64,000 nt of DNA from Perlabentimonas sp041656735. GTDB lineage: Bacteria; Bacteroidota; Bacteroidia; Bacteroidales; Tenuifilaceae. The notes under the pieces were generated by a model, which saw only the letters and a list, made by a program, of their open reading frames with translations, was not told the origin of the DNA and did no database searches. Below, in pieces: positions 8,723 through 17,586 of this stretch; position 1 is the stretch's first letter; each line of letters begins with the position of its first letter. A program made the translations under genes and the position numbers. The stretch spans positions 1 through 64,000 of the forward strand of contig JBBACY010000016.1 in the NCBI GenBank assembly GCA_041656735.1, in the 5' to 3' direction.

Positions 8723-9586
8723 ATGAAAAATATAATCGTTCCCATTGATTTTTCTGAAGAATCTTTAAATGGACTTAGGATGGCAGTTCTTTTGGCAAAT
8801 AAGTTTGAAAGCAAAATCCAAATGGTTTATGTGCAAAAATCAACCTCGGAGGTGAACAGGGTAGGTTTTGCAGAGGAAAAAAAGAAAGCATTGCAAAGTT
8901 TTGAGACATTAAAGGGAGATTTTGGCTCGATGCTTTATGATGCCGATTGCCTAGAGTACATTGTAAAGAAAGGAAAAATTTACCGCGAGATTGTAAACCA
9001 GGCCGAGGCATTTACTAACTCTGTAATTGTAACTTCTACTCACGGGACTTCGGGTTTTGAGGAGGTTTTTATTGGGAGCAATGCCTTTAAAATTATATCA
9101 GCAGCCAAAATTCCGGTAATTACTGTTCGCCATGGAGTTGTACCCCGAGAGATTAAGAACATCATTCTACCCATTGATTCATCAGCCGATACACGACAAA
9201 AACTTCCAATTACAGCCTTAATAGCATCTGCTTTTGGTGCCGAGGTTCATGTTTTGGGCGTTACAAGCACTACAAGCGAGGACATTGAGAGTAAGATTAT
9301 GGCATACAGCAAGCAGGTATGTGAATATTTGGCCGACCAGGGTATTAAGTACACATCGAAATTTATTTCGGGAATAAATACGGTAGACAGCACCATTAGC
9401 TATGCAATGGGTGTTGATGCCGATTTAGTGTCGATTATGACTGAGCAGAACGATTCGCTTGTGGACTATGTTTTGGGTACCTCGGCACAGCATATGCTAA
9501 ACAAGTCGCCCATACCAGTTATGAGTGTAACGGCTAAGGAGTTTTTTATACTCGGTAGCTTCCGCACTAGCGGGGCGCCTTACTAG
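8723..9586 (+). CDS. Universal stress protein, tandem UspA domains
   Basis: A 287-residue cytoplasmic protein made of two UspA-like alpha/beta domains in tandem, roughly 1-142 and 148-278. The first begins MKNIIVPIDFSEES and carries the end-of-domain pattern with VIVTSTHGTSGFEEVFIGSNA; the second begins IILPIDSSADTRQ and ends MTEQNDSLVDYVLGTSAQ then PIPVMSV. The first domain retains a UspA nucleotide-loop-like G(2x)G(9x)G(S/N)-type segment, the second is more degenerate. I chose the ATG giving MKNIIV over an ATG 27 bp upstream because family members begin with this strand. It is divergent from ispG. The ligand and the stress that induces it cannot be read from sequence. Confidence 0.9.
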   Translation: MKNIIVPIDFSEESLNGLRMAVLLANKFESKIQMVYVQKSTSEVNRVGFAEEKKKALQSFETLKGDFGSMLYDADCLEYIVKKGKIYREIVNQAEAFTNSVIVTSTHGTSGFEEVFIGSNAFKIISAAKIPVITVRHGVVPREIKNIILPIDSSADTRQKLPITALIASAFGAEVHVLGVTSTTSEDIESKIMAYSKQVCEYLADQGIKYTSKFISGINTVDSTISYAMGVDADLVSIMTEQNDSLVDYVLGTSAQHMLNKSPIPVMSVTAKEFFILGSFRTSGAPY

Positions 9587-9619
9587 TTATTTGACCAACA
9601 TTTTGATAAACAGTTACCT

Positions 9620-10753
9620 ATGGACAGAAAGTTAATTTTATTCCTTTGTTTATTATTCTTTACTACATGCCTTAAGAGCCAAGAAAGAATAAAACTCTTT
9701 TACAATTCAGATTGGGAAATCACGAACGAAGACAAAGCAACTTATTACCGTGAATCTGAGTATGATTTAAATAATTTTAAATTAAACGGGAAAGTTTATG
9801 ACTATTCCTTATCGGGCGACCTACTTATGGAAGGGAATTATCTAAATGGGGTAGGAAATGGAAATTTCACCTTCTATTATGATAATGGGAAAGTCAGAAA
9901 TAAAGGTCAATATGAAAAGGGTCGAAGAATCGGGGAATGGGAATATTATTATAACAACGGACAGTTAAAGCAGGTTGTTTTATTTAAAGGCAGGGATATT
10001 AACAGCTTTGCAGTAAACGAATATTTTATAGTGAATGAATACTATAATAGAGAAGGAAATCAACTTATAAAAAATGGGACAGGAACCTGGACAAATGATT
10101 CTATTCGAGTTGGTATGTTCGACATAAGAAGTTTGAAAACACTTGTAGGTCAGTTTAGAGATAGTTTAAAACATGGAGAATGGAAACTAATTAGAATCTC
10201 TGATAATAAATTAATGAATTGCGAACATTTTGTAAAAGGGGAATTTAAAGGTGCAGAGATTTATAATGCCCAAGGCAATTATTATGGAACAACTTCAAGC
10301 GAAATAATACATAAAATCCCAGACGAAAATAATATAAAACTTGCACGTACTGAAAAATTCGAGTTGGATACTACGGTATTTCCTAAAGCGCTGTTGTTTT
10401 CTGACGTAGAAACAATTTTCAAAACTGTAACAGGGAGTGAACATAAGATACAAAATAGGAAAGCAGGATATATATACGGAGACTATAGTTTATTAGAGTT
10501 TTTAGCAGAAAACATTAATTATCCAGTAAATGCTTTTGAAAAAAAAATCAAAGGGAAAGTATATGTTGGTGTTGTTATTGACTCATTGGGAAACACCAAA
10601 AATGTAAAATTAGTTAAAGGGGTACATAAAGACCTTGACAACGAGGCACAAAGAGTTGTTAGGTTGATTGACAAATGGATGCCAGCGCTTAGTGATGGAA
10701 AAGCAGTTGAATCAACGATTACAATCCCTGTTAATTTTCAGTTACTGGAATAA
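9620..10753 (+). CDS. Exported protein with MORN-like repeats and a TonB C-terminal domain
   Basis: A 377-residue protein with an N-terminal signal peptide (about 1-20). Residues about 65-135 form MORN-variant repeats (MEGNYLNGVGNGNFTFYYDNG; GQYEKGRRIGEWEYYYNNGQ), repeats often found in exported Bacteroidota proteins. The C-terminal 90 residues resemble a TonB C-terminal domain (YPVNAFEKKIKGKVYVGVVI, then VKLVKGVHKDLDNEA). There is no membrane anchor or proline-rich spanning region, so it is not a classical energy transducer; the TonB-like fold is probably used for periplasmic binding. It follows the stress-protein gene by 33 bp but is clearly more AT-rich, suggesting separate ancestry. Function unknown. 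Confidence 0.75.
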   Translation: MDRKLILFLCLLFFTTCLKSQERIKLFYNSDWEITNEDKATYYRESEYDLNNFKLNGKVYDYSLSGDLLMEGNYLNGVGNGNFTFYYDNGKVRNKGQYEKGRRIGEWEYYYNNGQLKQVVLFKGRDINSFAVNEYFIVNEYYNREGNQLIKNGTGTWTNDSIRVGMFDIRSLKTLVGQFRDSLKHGEWKLIRISDNKLMNCEHFVKGEFKGAEIYNAQGNYYGTTSSEIIHKIPDENNIKLARTEKFELDTTVFPKALLFSDVETIFKTVTGSEHKIQNRKAGYIYGDYSLLEFLAENINYPVNAFEKKIKGKVYVGVVIDSLGNTKNVKLVKGVHKDLDNEAQRVVRLIDKWMPALSDGKAVESTITIPVNFQLLE

Positions 10754-10841
10754 AAATATAGCCTAACACGCAGTATGTTTTACGCCCCACTTTTCTTATA
10801 AAATAGCCTTGTTTATTCACGCACGATTAACCTTCTAATAT

Positions 10842-10879
10842 AAAATTAAGGGGTAACCAAATGGTTGCCCCTTAATTTT
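10842..10879. terminator. Bidirectional terminator between convergent genes
   Basis: A 17-bp near-perfect stem: AAAATTAAGGGG (10842-10853) pairs with CCCCTTAATTTT (10868-10879), extended inward by a G-T pair and AACC/GGTT around an AAAT loop. The flanking A and T runs allow it to work for both the MORN/TonB gene and lysA. Confidence 0.85.
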
Positions 10880-10937
10880 ATGCATAAAATGAGACTATTA
10901 AGTCAATTTCATAGAGTGAATTTAGAAGTACCATTAT

Positions 10938-12068
10938 TTACATTACAGGCTGTTCTTGCTTGAGCGTAAACAGGGATGGTGTTATGCTGCGTAGATTATA
11001 GCGCGAGCTCATCGATTCGCCATAGGCGCCAGCGGAACGAATGGCTAATAGGTCGCCACGCATTAGCTTTGGAAGCGGAATGGCGCTACCAAAAGTATCG
11101 CTACTCTCACAAATAGGGCCTACAACATCGTAAACCTCGGTATAATTGTTGTCGCTTCTCTCGCAGTAAATGCTATGTTTTGCTTGGTAAAGCGCAGGCC
11201 GTATAAGGTTATTCATCCCTGCATCAACCACAGCAAATGAGCGTTCATCGCCTTCTTTAATATATAGCACGCGGGTAATTAGTTCGCCGCATTGCCCCAC
11301 TATTGAGCGGCCAGGCTCGAAATGCACCTCAATGTGGTTTTCAACCGACAGGTTATTTGCAAATGCCTCGAAATATTCGGCGAAATTGGGAATGGGATTC
11401 AAAATAGGGTTCTCATAATCAATGCCTAACCCTCCACCCAGGTTAAGGTAGTATGGATGAAGGTGTTTATAGTCGGCATAAATTTTGGTTGCGTATGTAG
11501 CCAAATCAGCAAATTTGCTAATGTTGAGTATTTGAGAGCCTATATGGAAGTGAAACCCAATTAGTTCCACAGCCGGCAGGCTTGGCAAAATTCGAATGGC
11601 CTCGGTAAGCTCGTTCGTGCTAAGGCCAAATTTATTTTGACTAACCCCTGTGGTAATATACTTGTGAGTTCCGGCATCGAGGTTTGGGTTTAGCCTAAAC
11701 GCAACTGGCATTATATGCCTTTTGTTTGCAGCAACCTGGTTAACAACCAGCAGCTCTTCAAACGATTCGATGTGAATACACTTTATGCGCGCATCAATTG
11801 CAAGTCCAATTTCATCATTGGTTTTACCAACCCCAGCAAAAACAATTGTATTTGCTAAAAAGCCTGCATCGAGGGCGGCTTTAATCTCATTTCCACTTAC
11901 GCAGTCGGCACCAAGTTTCCTTTTAGCAATGTGTTCTAAAATTTTGGAGTTTGAGTTGGCTTTTATGGCGTAGTGTAAATTATAGCCATAACGCGATGAT
12001 TCTTCGATTGCCACATCGAGCGTTTGGCTCAGTAGGTCTAGGTTGTATCTGTATGTTGGTGTTTCCAT
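10938..12068 (-). CDS. lysA: Diaminopimelate decarboxylase
   Basis: PLP-dependent fold-III decarboxylase, 376 residues, converting meso-diaminopimelate to L-lysine, the last step of lysine synthesis. Lys36 in HYAIKANSN is the PLP Schiff-base lysine. Other family marks are FHFHIGSQI (172-180), the phosphate-binding GGGLG (211-215), EPGR (251-254) and the active-site CESSD (320-324). The gene begins 3 bp after the lysC stop codon, so the two are co-transcribed and probably translationally coupled. Regulation would come from the attenuator upstream of lysC. Ornithine/arginine decarboxylase alternatives are disfavoured by the CESSD context and by lysC. Confidence 0.95.
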   Translation of the reverse strand: METPTYRYNLDLLSQTLDVAIEESSRYGYNLHYAIKANSNSKILEHIAKRKLGADCVSGNEIKAALDAGFLANTIVFAGVGKTNDEIGLAIDARIKCIHIESFEELLVVNQVAANKRHIMPVAFRLNPNLDAGTHKYITTGVSQNKFGLSTNELTEAIRILPSLPAVELIGFHFHIGSQILNISKFADLATYATKIYADYKHLHPYYLNLGGGLGIDYENPILNPIPNFAEYFEAFANNLSVENHIEVHFEPGRSIVGQCGELITRVLYIKEGDERSFAVVDAGMNNLIRPALYQAKHSIYCERSDNNYTEVYDVVGPICESSDTFGSAIPLPKLMRGDLLAIRSAGAYGESMSSRYNLRSITPSLFTLKQEQPVM

Positions 12069-12071
12069 TGG

Positions 12072-13400
12072 TTAATGATTAGCTGGTTCAGGAATTGAAA
12101 CAATACTTTGTAAGGCTCTAAGAGCTTGAATTTTACTGTCTTTATTTACGAGCAACGTGATGTTGTGCAAACTTCCACCGTATGATATTAAGCTGATGGG
12201 AGTATTGTTTAGCGAGTTGAATACTTTTGAGGCCATCCCGGGGTTTTCTGCCAAAAAATCGCCTACAACGCAAATAATTGTTTGGTTTTGAACAATTTCA
12301 ACACTCGAGAATTCACCAAGCGCCTTGATAATACTTGTCAGGTTATCGGTGTTATCAATGGTAAGGGTAACGGCAACCTCGGAGGTTGTAATTAGGTCAA
12401 CTGCCGTTTTATGCTCGTTAAATACGTCGAATACTTTTTTCAGAAACCCGTATGCCATCAGCATTCTCAACGACTTAATGCGTATTGCCGTAATTCCGTC
12501 TTTGGCAGCAATCGCTTTAATTCCGCCGTGCCTATGTGTTGAGGTAATGGTTGTGCCAGTATCGCAAGGGTCTAGCATATTTTTAAGAATTACCGGAATA
12601 TCCTTCTCCCTACAGGGGTGGATGGTTGAGGGGTGTAATATTTTTGCGCCAAAGTAGGCTAGCTCGGCAGCCTCATCAAACGAAAGGTCCCGAATGGGTA
12701 GCGTATTTTCAACAAACCGAGGGTCGTTATTATGAAACCCATCAATATCAGTCCATATTTGAACCTCGCTGGCATGTATAGCATTCCCTATAATGGCTGC
12801 CGAAAAGTCACTACCTCCACGCTTTAGGTTATCAATCTCACCCTTTGTGTCTTTGCAAATAAACCCCTGGGTTATAATCACGTTTATGCCCGTGCACGAG
12901 TCTAATATTCGGTTTAAATTTTCGGTTATGTATAGGTAATCAGGTTCTCCGTCTTTATCAACCCTCATAAAATGTAGCGCTGGAATTAATGCCGTGTCAA
13001 CCCCTTGCTCAGAAAAATAGAGGTGTAAAAATTGGGTCGATAACGTTTCGCCCATTGCCAAAATCGCCTTTGCAAGCTTTGGGGTAAACCCATCGAGTTT
13101 TGTATACATATCTCCAAATATCTGTTTTACATATTCCTTACCCTTCATTTTATATTTTGATGTGGAGAACAGATTGTTACAGGTTTCGAGGTGCATTTGC
13201 TTAACCGATAGGAGCATTTTTCTTGCGTCATTCAACTTAGTTTCCTTAGCATAGCTAATGCACTTCTCTAGGTTGTTAGTAACTCCGGCCATAGCCGATA
13301 AAACTACAACGCAAGGTGTAGTAGTGGGAATTATGCGCGTTAAGTTTTGTATGCGCTCTGCTGAACCCACTGATGTACCGCCAAATTTTAAAACTTTCAT
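12072..13400 (-). CDS. lysC: Aspartate kinase (monofunctional)
   Basis: Phosphorylates L-aspartate, opening the pathway to lysine, diaminopimelate, threonine and methionine. Length 442 residues. The amino-acid kinase domain begins MKVLKFGGTSVGS (KFGGTS at 5-10), with RGGSDFSAA for substrate binding. Two ACT domains follow (about 300-442), the usual site for feedback inhibition by lysine or threonine; the sequence does not show which effector. There is no fused homoserine dehydrogenase. It is first in the lysC-lysA pair and is preceded by a 38-codon leader ORF and a terminator hairpin, described separately. Confidence 0.95.
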   Translation of the reverse strand: MKVLKFGGTSVGSAERIQNLTRIIPTTTPCVVVLSAMAGVTNNLEKCISYAKETKLNDARKMLLSVKQMHLETCNNLFSTSKYKMKGKEYVKQIFGDMYTKLDGFTPKLAKAILAMGETLSTQFLHLYFSEQGVDTALIPALHFMRVDKDGEPDYLYITENLNRILDSCTGINVIITQGFICKDTKGEIDNLKRGGSDFSAAIIGNAIHASEVQIWTDIDGFHNNDPRFVENTLPIRDLSFDEAAELAYFGAKILHPSTIHPCREKDIPVILKNMLDPCDTGTTITSTHRHGGIKAIAAKDGITAIRIKSLRMLMAYGFLKKVFDVFNEHKTAVDLITTSEVAVTLTIDNTDNLTSIIKALGEFSSVEIVQNQTIICVVGDFLAENPGMASKVFNSLNNTPISLISYGGSLHNITLLVNKDSKIQALRALQSIVSIPEPANH

Positions 13401-13425
13401 CGTTTTTTATTGAAGGGTTATTATT

Positions 13426-13457
13426 AAAAAAAAGGCCTGCAGAATTCTGCAGGCCTT
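13426..13457 (-). terminator. Terminator hairpin in the lysC leader (attenuator)
   Basis: On the minus strand a perfect 11-bp stem (AAGGCCTGCAG with CTGCAGGCCTT, 13457-13432, loop AATT) is followed at once by a U run, the form of an intrinsic terminator. It lies 25 bp before the lysC ATG and downstream of a leader ORF, not after a gene, so it should act as an attenuator. The 3' end of the leader ORF contains TGCAGGCTT, which can pair with the 5' arm of the hairpin and act as antiterminator. Confidence 0.8.
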
Positions 13458-13483
13458 AGTATCTAGTTTTGAGTTATGTATCG

Positions 13484-13600
13484 TTAATCGCTACTAATTA
13501 CAATAAGCCTGCATAAGTGCATACGTTTACCCTTTAACATGAACATATCCATATTATTAAGGGTATTCTTAGCGGCTGTATTTAGTAGGTACAAATTCAT
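13484..13600 (-). CDS. Putative lysC leader peptide (38 aa)
   Basis: A 38-codon ORF between a possible promoter and the lysC attenuator hairpin. The product is basic and rich in methionine, with Met at 1, 17, 19, 21 and 27 (MDMFM at 17-21), three Lys codons (11, 23, 25), and Leu, Ile and Thr codons. Codons 29-32 (TTA TGC AGG CTT) contain the segment complementary to the terminator 5' arm, so ribosome position in the ORF could decide between the two folds. Both the layout and the spacing resemble classical amino-acid attenuators. Which charged tRNA is sensed is unclear; methionine or lysine fit both the codons and the aspartate family. Not in any family I know. Confidence 0.6.
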   Translation of the reverse strand: MNLYLLNTAAKNTLNNMDMFMLKGKRMHLCRLIVISSD

Positions 13601-13617
13601 AGCGTATTTTTACACTG

Positions 13618-13625
13618 CAATATTA
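13618..13625 (-). promoter_or_regulatory. Possible promoter -7 element of the lysC leader
   Basis: Minus strand TAATATTG, one mismatch from TAnnTTTG, 17 bp upstream of the leader ATG at 13600. TTG at 13643-13641 is a -33 candidate but spacing is short (15 nt). Confidence 0.35.
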
Positions 13626-13822
13626 CAATTTTTTTAATAACAATCGTATGATATTAGTTTTTTTTGAAGAATTTTTACTGATTTTTAGAATATTAACTTT
13701 TTTAAGTACATTTTTTACTTAGGTTAGAGAAAATATATTTTTTTAGTTGATACAGCGTTTTATCACTTTCTAACGTAATCAAAGTAAATGTGAGATGTGT
13801 TAAAATTTAATCTACTAAAACG

Positions 13823-15052
13823 ATGAAAAAAATAATTCTATTTGCCCCTTTGCTAGTGTGCCTCGTTCTGCTTAGCTGTAAAAAGGATAATATAAGCCCA
13901 AATTTTACCCCTAAAGAAATTACCCTAACAGCAAAATCTGCCCGAGTAATTGCAAACAGTAATGCATTTGGCATTGACCTATTTACCAAAACGGCTGAGA
14001 AAGGAAACGAAAATCTTATGCTTTCGCCTCTTAGCGCAAGCACTGCGCTAACCATGTTGCTAAATGGATGCGAAGGCGACACCTATAAACAACTTAAAGC
14101 AACGTTAGATTATCCTGATGATTTGACCATGGCGGAGGTGAACGAAGCCTACAAAAGTTTGGTTGGCCAGCTACTTTCTGCCGACCCTAAAGTGAAAATA
14201 GCCTTAGCTAATGCCATTTTTTATCGTAATGGATTTGAGGTTAAAACTCCTTTTCTTACCGCGATGGACAAAGAGTTTAAGTCTCATACCCAGGGGCTTG
14301 ATTTTAGTTCACCATCGGCACTTACTACAATCAATGGCTGGGCAAGTAGCAATACCTTTGGTAAAATTCCAAAGGTTTTGAATGAAATATCCAGCGATGC
14401 GGTAATGTTTTTAATGAACGCTCTTTACTTTAAGGGCAATTGGAGCAACCAGTTTGATAAATCGCTAACCCATGATAGCCCGTTTTACTTTGACAATGGA
14501 GCAAATGCAAATGTTAAAACTATGCAGGGTGAAGTAGGTGCCAAAATGGTCTATGGCGATAATTATAAGGCCATTGAGCTACCCTATGGACAAACCAACT
14601 TTACAATGGTGCTAATTGTTCCCGACGAAACTCTAGCCAGCTTCTATAACGGATTTACAAATGAAACATGGGAATCCATAACCTCATCGCTCGATGGATA
14701 CCCCGAGTTTGGTACAGCTGAAGTATATATGCCAAAGTTTAAGTTCTCATATGAGAAGGTGCTTAACGACCAGCTAAAAAGTATGGGCATGATTGATGCT
14801 TTTGAGTCATCGAAAGCAAATCTTTCGGGTATTTCCGATGCCTCAATTTATGTAAGTTTTGTTAAGCAAAATACCTTTGTTGATGTGAACGAGGAGGGAA
14901 CCGAGGCGGCAGCCGTTACAACTATTGGGGTTTTTGAAACATCCTTTCCTCAACAAATAGTTTTCAGGGTAGATAAACCCTTCGTTTTTGCCATTCGTGA
15001 GCGCACCACCAACACGTTAATGTTTATAGGGCAAGTTGCCGATCCACGATAA
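13823..15052 (+). CDS. Serpin family lipoprotein (copy 1)
   Basis: A 409-residue serine-protease inhibitor with a lipoprotein signal (lipobox VLLSC at about 15-19). The serpin core is complete, including LSPLSASTALTMLLNGC, NALYFKGNW and the C-terminal PFVFAIRE. The reactive-centre hinge is GTEAAA (359-364) preceded by two Glu, small residues of the kind found in inhibitory serpins. Counting from the hinge puts P1-P1' near Thr373-Ser374, which cannot be taken as a specificity. It would sit on the cell surface or periplasmic face and trap host or competitor proteases. A same-length paralogue lies at 20884 with a different reactive loop. It starts an accessory island; no clear promoter was found in the AT-rich upstream 200 bp. 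Confidence 0.93.
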   Translation: MKKIILFAPLLVCLVLLSCKKDNISPNFTPKEITLTAKSARVIANSNAFGIDLFTKTAEKGNENLMLSPLSASTALTMLLNGCEGDTYKQLKATLDYPDDLTMAEVNEAYKSLVGQLLSADPKVKIALANAIFYRNGFEVKTPFLTAMDKEFKSHTQGLDFSSPSALTTINGWASSNTFGKIPKVLNEISSDAVMFLMNALYFKGNWSNQFDKSLTHDSPFYFDNGANANVKTMQGEVGAKMVYGDNYKAIELPYGQTNFTMVLIVPDETLASFYNGFTNETWESITSSLDGYPEFGTAEVYMPKFKFSYEKVLNDQLKSMGMIDAFESSKANLSGISDASIYVSFVKQNTFVDVNEEGTEAAAVTTIGVFETSFPQQIVFRVDKPFVFAIRERTTNTLMFIGQVADPR

Positions 15053-15172
15053 TCCTGTTAGTATCAATGGAGAACAGTTGGTTTCTACTTGCAAAATTTG
15101 TAATGTTACTCAATTCAAAAAGAACAACTAACAATAAAATAAACATCTAAATTCAACAAGCAACTCAGCGAT

Positions 15173-15541
15173 ATGAAACTAAGTATTTTAATATTTCTGG
15201 TAATAGCCTCAGTCTTTTTATTAAGTTGTGATAAAGACCCCAAAAATCCAGCAAGCGGAATAATTATTGGCACTTGGATTTCTGCTGATAAAAGCGATAC
15301 GCTACATTTTGTGGATAGAGAGTCGTTTTATAAATCAGATATCAATATGACCTATGACCATTACGACTATGAGTTGCTTAATGACTCAATTAAAATAGGA
15401 TACAGTGGTTCACGATATATTCTTGTAGTACCGAGCAGTCATTTTTACAAACTATCAGGGGAAGAACTGACGATAGATTTTACGAACAAACTATGCTATG
15501 GGTTTGGTTTAGAACGAGTCGATTATTATAAGTTTAAATAA
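15173..15541 (+). CDS. Small lipoprotein, lipocalin-like
   Basis: A 122-residue exported lipoprotein; signal peptide with lipobox LLSC, cysteine about residue 19. The mature part begins with GTWISADKSDTLHF, resembling the GxW start of lipocalin-like beta-barrels in Bacteroidota, followed by strand-rich sequence with many aromatic residues and one further cysteine. I cannot place it in a named family. It follows the first serpin by 120 bp and precedes the next lipoprotein by 8 bp, so the two are probably co-transcribed. The AT-rich composition matches the rest of the island. Confidence 0.7.
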   Translation: MKLSILIFLVIASVFLLSCDKDPKNPASGIIIGTWISADKSDTLHFVDRESFYKSDINMTYDHYDYELLNDSIKIGYSGSRYILVVPSSHFYKLSGEELTIDFTNKLCYGFGLERVDYYKFK

Positions 15542-15549
15542 ATACCATT

Positions 15550-16836
15550 ATGAAACGTCTTTTTTATCTGTTACTGGGTCTCCTTCTGTTTGGATGCGAG
15601 GATAATATCGAAGATATACACCGATACTCAAGAGTAATTTCACAATCAAAAGAGTATCCGGTTTATCTCGATATGAGCGAAATTGGGAATATAACGGTAA
15701 CAGCTGGTTTGCCACAGGTAGCACCGTTCAAAATTGTGTTCAATGACAATTATTATTTTGTGGGCGATATGCTCAAAGGTATTCACGTTTACACAAAGAA
15801 TGCGGGAAGTGTAAGTTCCCTGTGTTTTATTGAGTGTAAGTATATCAAAGATTTAGAGCTTGTTGATAATCACCTTTTCTGCAACAATTTTTTAGATATG
15901 ATAGTTCTCGATGTCAGCAACCCGCTACAAATAAGTGTATTACATCGACAGGAAAGCCATTTTAACCAGTTCACAAGTTACAAGGAGTTCTGGAATGTAC
16001 CCTATGTGGAGGGAAAGGGAATTATTGTAGGAACACAGACGCATGTACTTACGGGCATAGTAACCGATGAGAATCCGAACCTAGACTTTACCGAGTTCGA
16101 CAAGCAATACGGTAATCTGACAACAAAAGTGTTACCCGATACCTGGTTTAGTAGTCATCCCGAAAATGATAAACCGCACGTTGGAATTATTAAAGTAGGT
16201 ACGAATCAAATATATACCTACGGTAGCTATAATAGTTGGTCCATTTGCACTTTTCTTTCAGGCACTTTTAATGTAATAGAGGAAGATTTATGGTCGGCAC
16301 CCATGGGGAAATATGCTCCTCCATACTACTACAGCAATGCTTTTCCGGTGCGGATGTTTTTTGAGGATAGTATGATTTTTATTTTGGGTGCAGGGCATAG
16401 TAGCACGGGTTATTGCGATTGTATAATCTATAATGAAAGTTATCCTCTTAGCTACCATCTATATTTTCCAGATTCTAGGCCGTTAGATATCACCTACGTA
16501 CCAACAATGCAGGCTTTTTTCGTTCTGTCTGGTCAATCCGTTTGGGGCGCATTTAAGAATAGCGACCCAACCTATACCGTTATTGAAAAATACATTGATT
16601 ATAAAATACCAACTGATGCAACATCAATATTATTGAAAGGAAACAGTGTGATTACAATCGGTAATAAGCTGTCGGTGTATTTACCTTCTGAAAACGAGCT
16701 TACGCTTGTGAAAAACTATCCTGATATATCAGGAACCTGCTATTCAAAAGCAGATGATGTTCTTGCAGTGGCAAACGCTCAAGGTCTATTCCTATACGAC
16801 ATTAGTAATTTAGAAAACATTAACCCCATCCCATAA
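15550..16836 (+). CDS. Lipoprotein with LVIVD-like beta-propeller repeats
   Basis: A 428-residue lipoprotein (lipobox LLFGC, cysteine about residue 16). The chain shows repeated segments of the LVIVD type, for example DLELVDNHLFCNNFLDMIVL followed by DVSNP, and again ADDVLAVANAQGLFLYDISN near the C-terminus. Such repeats build surface beta-propellers. No catalytic motif is visible; a binding or adhesion role is a guess from the fold. The next gene's ATG follows the stop codon immediately, which indicates one transcript and coupled translation. It belongs to the serpin-bounded island. Confidence 0.72.
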   Translation: MKRLFYLLLGLLLFGCEDNIEDIHRYSRVISQSKEYPVYLDMSEIGNITVTAGLPQVAPFKIVFNDNYYFVGDMLKGIHVYTKNAGSVSSLCFIECKYIKDLELVDNHLFCNNFLDMIVLDVSNPLQISVLHRQESHFNQFTSYKEFWNVPYVEGKGIIVGTQTHVLTGIVTDENPNLDFTEFDKQYGNLTTKVLPDTWFSSHPENDKPHVGIIKVGTNQIYTYGSYNSWSICTFLSGTFNVIEEDLWSAPMGKYAPPYYYSNAFPVRMFFEDSMIFILGAGHSSTGYCDCIIYNESYPLSYHLYFPDSRPLDITYVPTMQAFFVLSGQSVWGAFKNSDPTYTVIEKYIDYKIPTDATSILLKGNSVITIGNKLSVYLPSENELTLVKNYPDISGTCYSKADDVLAVANAQGLFLYDISNLENINPIP

Positions 16837-17586
16837 ATGGCTATTATGAAGAAAAATTATCTTATCATTCTATTGCTAGTGCTTACGGCTAGCACTTTTG
16901 CTCAATCAGGAAAAGAGGACAATCTAAATCTGAAAAACAATGATATTCACTCTCATTTCAAAAATAGGAAGGAGAAAGGGTTTTATAGCGCAATGCAGGT
17001 TAGCTTTCTGTTTGGGAGTGCTCAGCAGGTTGACAGAGGGTCATATTACTATCCAGGATATGAACTTTACCCTTCATTGATTGCTCCTCCGCCGCCCCCT
17101 TATACCCGTAATGTTTTAGCCATTGCCCCCTCGCTTGCCCTCACTAGTGGCTATATGCTCAACAAACATTGGGCAGCAGGTGCAGGGGTTGGATTTGAAG
17201 TTTTCGACCATAACCTTTTTCCGCTTTTCGCTGAATTACGATACACCCTATGGGATGATAAAATATCACCCTTTGTGGCAATTAAGGGAGGGTACTCTTT
17301 TGGTAGTTTTAAAGCTAGGCAGTATGACCAACTTTACCTGAACTGGTTACCCTACAACATTTACGATGCTAAGCTTCGGCATTATGGGGGATTTATGGTC
17401 CACCCCGAAATAGGCGTTAAAGTACCGCTAAGCGAAAACAGCGATTTGTTGTTTACCGCAGCATACCGTTTCCAGAAAACTAGATCGGTTGCAAGAAGAG
17501 AGTATGATAATGGTCAGTTTGATGAGTGGGAGCATAAAGAGGACATCAATCGACTCTCGTTTGGTTTAGCTATTATATTCAGATAA
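16837..17586 (+). CDS. Outer-membrane beta-barrel protein
   Basis: A 249-residue protein with a cleavable signal peptide (KKNYLIILLLVLTASTFAQ) and a mature domain of alternating hydrophobic and polar strands with many Tyr, Phe and Gly, ending in RLSFGLAIIFR with the aromatic/hydrophobic terminal strand typical of small porin-like barrels. The annotated ATG directly follows the previous stop; an ATG three codons later (16846) would give a more usual signal peptide and may be the true start. It probably pairs with the preceding lipoprotein as a surface unit. No substrate can be inferred. A small hairpin (ACACG/CGTGT at 17587-17600) follows the gene but lacks a T run. Confidence 0.75.
   Translation: MAIMKKNYLIILLLVLTASTFAQSGKEDNLNLKNNDIHSHFKNRKEKGFYSAMQVSFLFGSAQQVDRGSYYYPGYELYPSLIAPPPPPYTRNVLAIAPSLALTSGYMLNKHWAAGAGVGFEVFDHNLFPLFAELRYTLWDDKISPFVAIKGGYSFGSFKARQYDQLYLNWLPYNIYDAKLRHYGGFMVHPEIGVKVPLSENSDLLFTAAYRFQKTRSVARREYDNGQFDEWEHKEDINRLSFGLAIIFR

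Noticed and set aside
13401..13822. Lysine riboswitch upstream of lysC
   Set aside because: No lysine-riboswitch core sequences recognised; the region is explained better by a leader ORF with terminator and antiterminator.
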